NCBI GenBank assembly: GCA_964343195.1
Contig: CAYFIR010000110.1
Span: 1 to 22,023, forward strand
DNA from: CAYVAP01 sp964343195
GTDB lineage: Bacteria; Bacteroidota; Bacteroidia; J057
Direction: 5' to 3'
Length of the DNA stretch: 22,023 nucleotides
The notes beneath the pieces were generated by a model. That model did no database searches, had not been told where the DNA came from, and saw only the letters and a program-made list of their open reading frames with translations. The position numbers and the translations under genes are program-made. Numbering within the stretch: position 1 is the stretch's first letter; the number at the start of each line of letters is the position of its first letter. Positions 9,037 to 17,100 of the stretch are shown here, piece by piece.

Positions 9037-9480
9037 TCAGGTTTGGATAGCCTTCTCAAAAAGATCGTCGATAGTAGTATTATGTGAATCAAAGCAATAT
9101 TTGACAGCCAGAAATTGATGATAGTCATTCTGTTTGCTTATACTGGTCCTATTCCGGAGTGCTGTTTCCTTGCTCATGCCAACGTTTGCATAAAAGGCAA
9201 CAAAATATCTGACCACAGAGGTATTTAACCCCATGGATCCAGGCAATGGGGAGCTTACCCCATTCATGTGTGAGTTGATTGTGACTGTGCAATGAGTTCC
9301 CTTCGTCTGAGCAGTAAAACCCAGGAAGTTCTCAATCATTAAAGACCCATTCTGGTGACAGGGAACCCTTTCCCCAGGCCCATAAGGAACCTGAGCTGCC
9401 GCTGACAGGTAGTCAGCAACCAGTAGTAGAAAAAGGAATACCTTAATCGTTTTCGCTGTCGAGAGTAGAATAGTAGTCAT
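9037..9480 (-). CDS. Hypothetical small secreted protein
   Basis: I do not recognise this protein. I start it at 9480 (147 residues) because M-T-T-I-L-L-S-T-A-K begins a signal peptide with the hydrophobic core V-F-L-F-L-L-L-V-A and an A-A-A-Q cleavage end at residue 30. The same frame stays open 22 codons further upstream, to 9546, without adding anything sensible. The mature part is about 117 residues with three cysteines (41, 64, 129) and no lipobox. It has no repeats and no T9SS domain. It lies upstream of and co-directional with susC, about 380 bp away. The signal peptide is the main argument that it is real. It could instead be a remnant or a chance frame in a long intergenic region. 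Confidence 0.4.
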   Translation of the reverse strand: MTTILLSTAKTIKVFLFLLLVADYLSAAAQVPYGPGERVPCHQNGSLMIENFLGFTAQTKGTHCTVTINSHMNGVSSPLPGSMGLNTSVVRYFVAFYANVGMSKETALRNRTSISKQNDYHQFLAVKYCFDSHNTTIDDLFEKAIQT

Positions 9481-9846
9481 TAACTCTGCCTTGAAATCGA
9501 GCCAAGATGTGCTAGAACAGTCCTTTGAATATGAAAATACGGCCAATAGCTTGCAGAACTATTCTGCGCTGTTAGGCATCAAATGCGAATCCTCATCAAT
9601 TTTATCTTAATTCTTCTTCTTCAGGTTGCCAGCTGAGGGAACGATTCCTAAAATTATTTGGTGTAACGGCTGCCAATCCCCTTCGATGCCCTCCACTTCC
9701 CTGGCATAAAAGCCCCTCACAGTCAACCAGTCAGGCCTTTTCAGGAGCATACTCCCCCCTACAGAAATTACACAAAAAATCAGGCAGCTGAAATATTTTC
9801 ATGGTAAAAATCAGGTCGCAAAATTATCCCCTGCCAACCAGAAAAT

Positions 9847-9906
9847 CCGGATAGCATCCTGCGATACATCCAATTCACAGGATGTATCAGTATCCGGTAT
9901 TACCGG
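9847..9906. promoter_or_regulatory. Cluster of overlapping inverted repeats with alternative pairings
   Basis: Four perfect inverted repeats overlap within 60 bp. CCGGATA (9847-9853) pairs with TATCCGG (9891-9897). GATACATCC (9863-9871) pairs with GGATGTATC (9880-9888). CATCCTG (9855-9861) pairs with CAGGATG (9878-9884), which excludes the previous pair. CCGGTA (9894-9899) pairs with TACCGG (9901-9906) across one base. Such mutually exclusive stems could be a switching RNA, or nested operators for a dimeric regulator. There is no coding frame to explain them. Confidence 0.5.
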
Positions 9907-10275
9907 GTTGAGGATTCCAAAGGCCTCCTATGCAGGGATAAATACCCTTGTTATTTGGGGTCGGAGGTATTTCAACGAGATATTCCTTTACAGGTAAGGG
10001 GGTTCTTTCCGGCTATTCTGCATGAGACACATCACAAAAAAGATGGGGGATCACCTGATGTCAGCGACTCCTGGCATATTCCCATTTAAAAAATTTCTCG
10101 TCAATGCACCTCCCCTACCCCACAGAGCAGAATGGTTGCCCCTTTTTCCTACGCTATATTTAAAATGTTTTCAGGGATCTCGTGGCCGTCGGGTGATATG
10201 AAATTATACCCATAGGAAACATGAAACATGCATTCCGGGAATCCCCCCTTTAGAGAGATATGCCCCGCATATAAA

Positions 10276-10283
10276 TATTTTTG
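10276..10283 (+). promoter_or_regulatory. Candidate Bacteroidota -7 box for the esterase arm
   Basis: TATTTTTG fits the Bacteroidota primary-sigma -7 consensus TAnnTTTG and sits about 94 bp before the esterase start codon. No good TTTG -33 element is seen at the expected distance upstream. The AT-rich context means a chance match is possible. Confidence 0.35.
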
Positions 10284-10301
10284 TAGTAGTAGTTAGGATG
10301 C

Positions 10302-10352
10302 ATCCGGTGAAAACGCACATATTTTGGCGTTGCTCACCGGATATCCTTTTTT
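10302..10352 (+). terminator. Terminator-like hairpin in the leader of the esterase gene
   Basis: ATCCGGTGA (10302-10310) and TCACCGGAT (10334-10342) form a perfect 9-bp stem. It continues past a small bulge with AACGC/GCGTT, around a loop near 10316-10326. Four bases later comes T6 (10347-10352). The start codon of the next gene follows 24 bp beyond. The perfect palindrome GGATGCATCC at 10296-10305 overlaps the left arm. No plus-strand gene lies upstream, so this looks like an attenuator in the 5' leader, or the end of an unrecognised small RNA. Confidence 0.6.
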
Positions 10353-10376
10353 GGCCCCAACTCAATCTAACCCACT

Positions 10377-11927
10377 ATGTACTTGCAACGACTCTACTGT
10401 TCCATTCTCGCACTCTTTTTCATCCTCCCCGTCAAAGCAGCCGTTGAGCTACCCGACGTCATCGGAAGCCACATGGTCCTCCAGCGAAATCAACCCCTTC
10501 CCATCTGGGGAAAAGCAGATCCTGGTGAAGTCGTTACGGTTACCTTCAAAGGCCAACAAAAAACCACCACTGCCGATGAGGCCGGCAAATGGGAGATTCA
10601 GCTAGACAAACTGAACGCCAGTTTTGAGCCAGCACAGATGACCATCACGGGCGAAAACGAAATCGTCCTCAGCGACATCCTCGTAGGTGAAGTCTGGCTT
10701 TGCACAGGCCAGTCCAACATGCAGTGGACCGTCGCTCAATCGGCAGGGGGCGCGGCAGCCATTGCCGCTGCCGATCACCTCACCCTGCGCCTCTTCAATT
10801 CGAGCCGCGAAGTAGGACTCGGACGTGCCGAGGGCAAACTCGCTTCCTGGGAGGCTTGTACTCCCGCATCTGTTGAGGAATTTTCCGGAGTAGGCTACTT
10901 CTTCGCCCTGGAACTGCTGGAGGAGCTGAATGTCCCCATCGGCATGCTCAACTCTTCCTATGGTGGTTCACAGGCAGAAGCCTGGACCCCACGCGATTAC
11001 CTGGCCGCGCACGAAGAACTAATTCCCTGCATCGAGCGCGAAAAGATCTGGGAAGCGGAGCGCCCACAGGTGCAAGCCGATTATGAGCAAGCCATTCAGG
11101 AGTGGGAAACTGCCGTACGCGAGGCCGAGCAGGAAGGCGAAAAGCCCCCTCGTCGCCCCCGCACGCCCGATGCCCTGCGTGATTACCGCATTGCTGCTTC
11201 GATCTACGACGGCATGATCAAGCCCCTGATGCCATTTGCCATCAAGGGAGCGCTCTGGTATCAGGGGGAATCCAACGAAGCCCGTGCCCAGCAGTACGAA
11301 CTGCTGCTCACCGTGATGATCCAGTCCTGGCGCGATGGCTGGAGGGATCAGGACCTGCCCTTCGCCATCGTGCAGTTGCCCAACTTCCGCGCCCAGTCCG
11401 ACGCGCCCGAAGACCGGGCCTGGAGCCACCTCCGCGAATCTCAGCGGCTGGTAGCCGAGGCAGTCGATCATGCTGACCTGATCGTGACCATCGACGTAGG
11501 CGAAGCCGACGACATCCACCCCACCAATAAGCTGGACGTAGGCAAGCGCCTGAGCCTCTGGGCTTTCTCAGAGGTGTATGGGCAGGACATCACCTGGAGC
11601 GGACCCATTTTTGAAAAAGCCAGGGTCAAACCCAGCAAAATTGTCCTGACCTTTTCCTCCGTAGGGGAAGGCCTGCAAATCTGCGAAGGCGAGGAGCTAC
11701 AGGAATTTGCCATCGCAGGGGCAGACCAGCAGTGGTACTGGGCAGAAGCGCGTATTGTCGGCAAAAACAAAGTCGAGGTCTGGTCCGATGAGGTACCCAA
11801 CCCCGTGGCGGCGCGGTACGCCTTCAACCGCAACCCTGTGCAACCCAACCTCAGCAACGAAACCTGCATTCCGGCTGGGCCATTTCGGACAGATGATTTT
11901 CCCGGCCCGACTGATGGCGAGTGGTAA
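10377..11927 (+). CDS. Sialate O-acetylesterase-family (SASA) carbohydrate esterase
   Basis: The product is 516 residues and probably periplasmic or surface-located, with a signal peptide over about 1-21 (L-A-L-F-F-I-L-P-V-K-A-A). The family removes acetyl groups from sugars; despite the name, many members in PULs act on plant glycans. Residues 24-100 form the N-terminal beta domain starting P-D-V-I-G-S-H-M-V-L-Q-R. The esterase core follows: G-E-V-W-L-C-T-G-Q-S-N-M with nucleophile Ser113, S-S-Y-G-G-S at 193-198, G-A-L-W-Y-Q-G-E-S-N at 291-300, and D-D-I-H-P with Asp379/His381. A charged helical insertion (about 220-262), rich in E, Q, A and R, interrupts the core as in many relatives. It is the first gene of the plus-strand arm, and its leader carries a terminator-like hairpin. 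Confidence 0.92.
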   Translation: MYLQRLYCSILALFFILPVKAAVELPDVIGSHMVLQRNQPLPIWGKADPGEVVTVTFKGQQKTTTADEAGKWEIQLDKLNASFEPAQMTITGENEIVLSDILVGEVWLCTGQSNMQWTVAQSAGGAAAIAAADHLTLRLFNSSREVGLGRAEGKLASWEACTPASVEEFSGVGYFFALELLEELNVPIGMLNSSYGGSQAEAWTPRDYLAAHEELIPCIEREKIWEAERPQVQADYEQAIQEWETAVREAEQEGEKPPRRPRTPDALRDYRIAASIYDGMIKPLMPFAIKGALWYQGESNEARAQQYELLLTVMIQSWRDGWRDQDLPFAIVQLPNFRAQSDAPEDRAWSHLRESQRLVAEAVDHADLIVTIDVGEADDIHPTNKLDVGKRLSLWAFSEVYGQDITWSGPIFEKARVKPSKIVLTFSSVGEGLQICEGEELQEFAIAGADQQWYWAEARIVGKNKVEVWSDEVPNPVAARYAFNRNPVQPNLSNETCIPAGPFRTDDFPGPTDGEW

Positions 11928-11942
11928 CACCGATTCTCTGAC

Positions 11943-12201
11943 TTAACCACAAAGGGAACAAAGGAGATCACGAAGGACACAAAGGCAGATACACAATTTT
12001 TCCTTAGAGACCTTTGCGCACTTCTTAGGAACGCGGACGAAATAGATGTGTATTATTGGGAAGAGATTTTTCGTGAAGACAAGGAAGGAAAACCGAGTTC
12101 CGTGTTCGGAATGAGGATTTTTCTGACGCAGGATTCGCGGAAAAGATCAACCAAGAATGTAAAGTTATTTTGGCCGCGTTCCTTAGAGCTCTTGGTGGTT
12201 A
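11943..12201. repeat. Degenerate intergenic repeat relic with inverted ends
   Basis: The gap between the esterase and lyase genes starts with ttaaccacaaagggaacaaa and further ACAAAGG/ACGAAGG words (11943-11985). It ends with the inverse, cttggtggttacctttcc (12191-12208). Inside, AGGAACGCGG (12027-12036) and CCGCGTTCCT (12174-12183) are a perfect 10-bp inverted repeat. TCCTTAGAG is a direct repeat at 12001-12009 and 12180-12188. The short frame at 12048-12230 lacks any recognisable protein character. From memory, similar ACAAAGG/ACGAAGG tracts flank small mobile genes in environmental bacteria. I could not check this. Confidence 0.55.
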
Positions 12202-12226
12202 CCTTTCCTCCAAACACACCCAAACA

Positions 12227-13438
12227 ATGAAAAAGCTACTTACCTGTTTGCTATTCAGCGGACTGATTCCTTCGATGTTCGCCCAACTGCCCACCATGCA
12301 GACGGGCTCGCAAACCCCGATGCCCCCCGCCTGGATCGACGAAGATACCGGGCATGAAATCCATCGACTCGTAGAGCGCGAGGGCAACAACCGCAGTTTT
12401 TACTTCCACAATAATCCTTTTCTGAAAGCGGCGAATGGCGAGGACGACCTGATGGTCTTTTATGGTCAGACGGAAAATGGCCGGCAGATTTTCTCCGTCA
12501 ACCTCCAAACCGGTGATGTCGAACAACTAACCACCCGCCCCGGCTGGAAAAACGGAGAAATCCTCGGCCCCAAAAGCCGCGAGGTCTTCTATCAGGTGCG
12601 TGACACGGTATTCGCCACCCATGTGGACGACCACAGCACCCGGACGGTCTTCGTTTTTCCGGAGGAATTCAAAGCAGGAATCAGCACCCTTAATGCCGAT
12701 GGGACCAAGCTTGCGGGTACCTGGGCTTCTCCCAAAAAGCGCGATATTTACCGCAACAATCCCGACAAGAGCGATTACTTCGACCTTATTTTCGAAGCAA
12801 AAATTCCGCACAAACTCTTCACCATAGACATCGCCACTGGCACCATCGACACCATCCACAGCGAAAATACCTGGCTGGGGCACATCCAGTTTTCGCCTAC
12901 CGATCCGGATTTGCTGATGTTTTGCCACGAAGGCCCCTGGCACAAGGTGGACCGCATCTGGAACATCGACATCAACACCCGAGAGGTCCAGAAAATCCAC
13001 GAGCGCACGGTGTACCGCGAGATTGCGGGACATGAGTTTTTCAGCCACGACGGCCAGACCATCTGGTACGACTTGCAGGTGCCACGTGGAGAGACTTTCT
13101 TCCTCGCGGGCTACGAACTGGAATCCACCGACTCCATCCGCTACGCCCTCACCCGCGATGAGTGGTCCATCCACTTCAACATCTCCCCCGATCAGCAGCT
13201 ATTCGCCGGAGACGGTGGCGACTCCACCCAGGTCGCCCATGCCGAAGACGGCATGTGGATCTACCTCTTCACCCCCGACGGAGATCACCTGCAATCCGAG
13301 CGCCTCGTCAACATGCAGCGACACCATTACCGCAACCTGGAACCCAATGTCCACTTCTCGCCCGATGGCGAGTGGATCATCTTCCGCGCGAACTTCGAGG
13401 GGGAGAGTGAGATCTATGCGGTGAAAGTGGAGAAATGA
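12227..13438 (+). CDS. Oligogalacturonate-lyase-family (PL22-like) seven-bladed beta-propeller protein
   Basis: I start at 12227 (403 residues), where M-K-K-L-L-T-C-L-L-F opens a signal peptide ending S-M-F-A-Q (residue 20). An in-frame ATG 57 bp upstream lies inside the repeat relic. The family cleaves short unsaturated oligogalacturonides by beta-elimination. The sequence shows the family opening T-G-H-E-I-H-R-L, propeller-blade repeats, G-H-I-Q-F-S-P (218-224), M-F-C-H-E-G-P-W-H (231-238), A-G-H-E-F-F (267-272), and a last blade with L-E-P-N-V-H-F-S-P-D-G (371-381). Candidate metal or catalytic histidines are 219, 234, 238, 269 and 376. From memory, characterised PL22 enzymes use a Gln/His cluster at the last site; here only His376 is evident, so activity is uncertain. 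The export signal is unusual, because classical PL22 lyases are cytoplasmic. Confidence 0.85.
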   Translation: MKKLLTCLLFSGLIPSMFAQLPTMQTGSQTPMPPAWIDEDTGHEIHRLVEREGNNRSFYFHNNPFLKAANGEDDLMVFYGQTENGRQIFSVNLQTGDVEQLTTRPGWKNGEILGPKSREVFYQVRDTVFATHVDDHSTRTVFVFPEEFKAGISTLNADGTKLAGTWASPKKRDIYRNNPDKSDYFDLIFEAKIPHKLFTIDIATGTIDTIHSENTWLGHIQFSPTDPDLLMFCHEGPWHKVDRIWNIDINTREVQKIHERTVYREIAGHEFFSHDGQTIWYDLQVPRGETFFLAGYELESTDSIRYALTRDEWSIHFNISPDQQLFAGDGGDSTQVAHAEDGMWIYLFTPDGDHLQSERLVNMQRHHYRNLEPNVHFSPDGEWIIFRANFEGESEIYAVKVEK

Positions 13439-13474
13439 GCTTTTTCACGCAGTATGTTTTTTGGGTTCTCACGC

Positions 13475-13710
13475 AGATCGTAGATGCCGCGCAGCGGTAG
13501 GCGCGGAGGGGAAGGGCTTATCCTTTTTTTCACGCGGAGGCGCAGAGAAGAAAAAGCTGTTCTTTTTTTTCAAACAGATCGTAGATGCCGCGCAGCGGTA
13601 GGTGCGAAGGGAAAGGGCCTATCCTTTTTTTCACGCAGAGACGCGGAGGCGCAGAGAAGAGAAGGCCGCTCTTTTTTTCAAGCGGATCGTAGATGCCGCG
13701 CAGCGGTTAG
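13475..13710. repeat. Three tandem copies of a 101-108 bp intergenic repeat
   Basis: A 26-bp anchor starting agatcgtagatgccgcgcag occurs at 13475-13500 and 13576-13601, and with small changes at 13685-13710. Between anchors, both full units carry a ggcctatcc/ggcttatcc word, T7-T8 runs and a CACGC...GGAGGCGCAGAG segment. The second unit is longer because it carries an extra stretch in that segment. Each anchor has a CCGCGC...GCGCGG or near-complementary stem. A fragment of the same motif (ttttcacgcag) precedes the first unit at 13443-13452. The T-runs after short stems could end transcription of the lyase gene, but that is secondary to the repeat nature. Confidence 0.85.
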
Positions 13711-13750
13711 GCGCGGAGAGGAATAAAGCAGGTGCGTGCCGAGCAATTTA

Positions 13751-13856
13751 AGATGCGACCCAGCCGCATTCGTTCATTTAAACATCCGCCCACGGCGGAG
13801 GCGCTCGTGAGCTTTTCCAAAGCGAAACGCACCGTCAAAGCGTCTCCGACGCCCAT
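13751..13856. repeat. 106-bp direct repeat, copy 1
   Basis: This matches copy 2 (13947-14052) at all but six of 106 positions, with no gaps. It contains small palindromes: CCGCC/GGCGG around CAC, GCTC/GAGC, and CGTC/GACG. The final GTCTCCGAC (13842-13850) pairs perfectly with GTCGGAGAC at 13868-13876 just downstream. Confidence 0.93.
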
Positions 13857-13946
13857 CGTTCTTGAAAGTCGGAGACAACGAAGACAGCAGGTGTCGGAAT
13901 GAAATTCCTCACCAGCATCGCGGGTTTTACCGCGACTGACTGCTTG

Positions 13947-14052
13947 AGATGCGACCCAGCCGCATTCGTTCATTTAAGCATCTGCCCACGGCGGAGGCGC
14001 TCGTGAGCTTTTCCAAAGCGAAACGCCCTGTCCCAGCGTCTCCGACGCCCAT
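13947..14052. repeat. 106-bp direct repeat, copy 2
   Basis: Second copy, 196 bp after the first. Its frame stays open and in phase with the lipoprotein gene that follows, so a naive call would start that protein at 13949 with a 60-residue N-terminal extension made of translated repeat. The equal lengths and about 94 percent identity suggest a fairly recent duplication, or two insertions of one element type. Confidence 0.93.
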
Positions 14053-14058
14053 AACCCG

Positions 14059-14113
14059 GTTGATCGACGACTCCCGATCGTCGATCAACTATAGTCTTCG
14101 AGATTCCATCTCG
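14059..14113. promoter_or_regulatory. Two perfect hairpins just upstream of the DUF4450 lipoprotein gene
   Basis: GTTGATCGACGA (14059-14070) and TCGTCGATCAAC (14078-14089) form a 12-bp perfect stem with a 7-nt loop. CGAGAT (14099-14104) and ATCTCG (14108-14113) form a 6-bp stem with a 3-nt loop. The second ends 15 bp before the start codon at 14129. Neither has a T-run, so they are not terminators. An operator, mRNA-stabilising or translation-control role is possible. Confidence 0.6.
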
Positions 14114-14128
14114 CCAACACCTAATCCC

Positions 14129-17100
14129 ATGCAAACCCGTTTCCTGTTCCTCCTCCTGATCCTCATCACCGCCTGCCAACGCCCGGTCAGCGAACCCACC
14201 CCTCCCCCACCCTTTTGGCACGGGGTCGAGCGCAGCGTCCGCTATCACCCGGAAGGCGACACCATTGTCATCACCAACGGCGAACGCCGCTTCAACCGTG
14301 CGCTCTACGGTGGCAACACCGGATTTCGCGTAGAGACGGGCGACCTGCCCGAGTTTGCGCTGTACATGCCGCGACTCGGCGGTACCATCCGACTGGGCCT
14401 GATCGGTGAAACCGGATCAAAATGGCTCATCGACGCCGATCAGATCACCGCCCGCTACCACCCGGGACAGATGCGCTATGTCGTCGAGGACGAAATGCTC
14501 GGTTCGGGAAAGCTGGAGCTGGAAGTGCTGGCGCTACACGAAGCCGAGGGCATGGTCCTGCGCACCCAATTCGTGGGCGTCGAAACCGACGTGCAGCTGA
14601 TGTGGCTCTACGGCGGTGCCAACGACGAGCGCTTTCACCGAGAGGGCGACATCGGGGCCGATCCGGAGTCGGTATTTTACCTGGATGCCGAGCACTGCGA
14701 AGCCAATGAATTTGCGCTAGAGCCACAGGGCTTCACCCTAAGCTACCCTTTCCGCAAAGAACCCACCAACACCAAACAGCTACGGGGCATTTTCCCGCAA
14801 GGCAGCAACCCCCATATCGTCAGTGCAGCGGCGCAATCTTCGCCCCAGGCCTGTCTGGCTTCCGCAGCGGATAGCACACCAGCCCTGAGCGGGACATTCG
14901 CCCCACAAGCCGACTGGCAATACTTCATGGTCTATCGCCCAGAGGAAGGCCAGGATTTTGCCTACGAAGAAGCCCCCGCTATTTTCCAGCAAGCCAACGA
15001 AATCCGCCTCGCCCTGGCCAATCGCGTGAAGATCCACACGCCAGATTCGTTGATCAATCCCCTGGGAGCCGTCCTGGGCATCGCCGCCGATGCCATTTGG
15101 GAATCGCCCGCCTACCACCACGGAGCCATCGCATGGCGCATGCAGCTCGTCGGCTGGCGCGGAGCCTACGTCGCCGACCAACTCGGTTGGCACGACCGGG
15201 GACGGGAGCACTTTCGGGCCTTTGGCGCGTCGCAGTTGACCGAGCCAGCCTCCGGTCCCGTGACACCTGACAGCTCCCGGAATTTTGCCCGCCAAAAAGA
15301 ACAGATCGGCACGGCGGTCTTCACCGAAGGCTACATCAGCCGCTACCCCAGTGGCAAGCGCCTGCGGGCCCACCACTACGACATGAACCAGGTTTACATC
15401 GACGCCCTGCTGCGGCACTTCGACTGGACAGGCGACCTGGACTTCGTTCGCGAAATGTGGCCCGTACTGGAGCGGCACCTCGCCTGGGAAAAGCGAAACT
15501 TTGACACCGACGGCGACCACCTCTACGACTCCTATTGCAGCTTTTGGGCCAGCGACGCGGTGCAGTACAGCGGCGGCGGCGTAGGCCATGCGTCGGACTA
15601 TCACCATTACTCCAACAGCCGCGCGGCGGAACTGGCCGAGCTAATTGGCAAAGATCCCAGGCCCTATCGCGAGGAAGCACAACGCATCAAAACCGCCATG
15701 AACGAGGAACTTTGGATGTCAGATAAAGGCCGCTACGCGGAATTCAAAGACCTGCTGGGCAACCAGATGCTGCACCCCAATCCGGCGGTTTGGAGTGTGT
15801 ATCACGCCATTGACTCGCGGGTGCCCGATCCGTTTCAGGCCTATCAGATGCTGCAATACGTGGAGCAGGAAATACCGCACATTCCCATCCGGGCGCATGG
15901 CCTCGACGGCGAATACTACACCCTGTCCACCACGAACTGGCTGCCCTACACCTGGTCGGTCAACAGCGTGGCACTCGCAGAACTGATGCACACCTCGTTG
16001 GCCTTCTGGCAGGGGGGGCAGGAGGAAACCGCCTTTGACATCTGGAAAAGCGCGCTGATCGAAACCATGTACCTCGGTGCCAGCCCCGGCTCCATGCAGC
16101 AACTATCGTTTTACGACGCGATGCGCGGCGAACTGTACCGCGACTTTGCCGATCCCATCGCCATGACCGCGCGCGCCACGGTGGAAGGACTTTTCGGCAT
16201 CTATCCGCATGCGCTGGAAAACCGGCTCTCCATCCGTCCGGGATTCCCAGCGGAATGGGACTTTGCCGAGCTGGAAACGCCCGACCTGAGCTATCACTTC
16301 GCACGCGACGGCCAAACCGATCGCTACACCTTCGACCTGAGCTTCCCCCAGCCCATGGGGCTTTCACTGCGACTCAAAGCGCCCTATGACGGCATCGAGT
16401 CGGTGCAAGTGAATGGGCAGGAAGTAGAATGGCAGCCCATTCCGGAGGCCATCGGTCAACCAGAAATTCTGGTCGAAGCAGCCGTAGCCGTCCGCTACGA
16501 GGTAACCGTCGTCTGGAAGGGAGGCATCATTTATCCTCCTGCGCATCGCCCGGTAGTAGCCCAAGGCGCTGCTTTTGCCATCGAAAATGAGGTGGATACC
16601 TTTCTGGCCGTCCAGGACCCACAACAGGCATTGTCTGACGTCCAGGTCACGCCACAGCGCATCACGGCCACTGCTCAGGGAGAACCCGGCTGGAAAACGG
16701 CCTTTGTCCAAATGAAGCAGGGACAATTCACGTGGTATGCGCCGATCAATATGGAACTGCGTGCACCTGTAGAACTGCTGGCTCCCAAGGAGCAGCCCGG
16801 TGACGCGCTGCGCTTTCAGTTGCGCAACAACACCGCCGAGCAGGTGCGCGGGGCGATCTTCATGGGCACCGAAAAGCAACAGGACTTTTCCCTCGACGCC
16901 TGGGAGACTTCCTCCGAGCTAACGCTTAGTTCGCCCCTGCTCCGGAGCGGCAGCAACCGGCTCCGCCTCGAATGGGGCGACGAGCAGCAGTCCACGGCGA
17001 CCGTCATCAACTGGAACCTCCGCAATCCCGCTGAGCAGCAGTATGCGAAGGTGGATCTGACGCCCTACTTCAACGCGGAGGTGGACCAGATTTTTGAGCA

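Larger units (their letters stand above)
9481..10376. other. Long divergent intergenic region
   Basis: This stretch of about 900 bp has no supported protein gene on either strand. It separates the minus-strand susC side from the plus-strand esterase arm, so the promoters and regulator sites of the arm should be here. It holds a cluster of inverted repeats at 9847-9906 and the promoter-like box and hairpin leader at 10276-10352, described separately. I saw nothing else recognisable. Confidence 0.7.

Noticed and set aside
12048..12230. Short plus-strand frame of 60 residues in the esterase-lyase gap
   Set aside because: It lies within the degenerate repeat relic, overlaps the lyase start and shows no domain.
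13475..13730. Possible CRISPR array in the tandem repeats
   Set aside because: The units are 101-108 bp and the sequence between anchors is itself repeated, not unique spacers. No cas genes are present.
13949..14128. N-terminal 60-residue extension of the DUF4450 protein
   Set aside because: It is a translation of the 106-bp repeat copy and the hairpins. The start at 14129 gives a proper lipoprotein signal with a lipobox.
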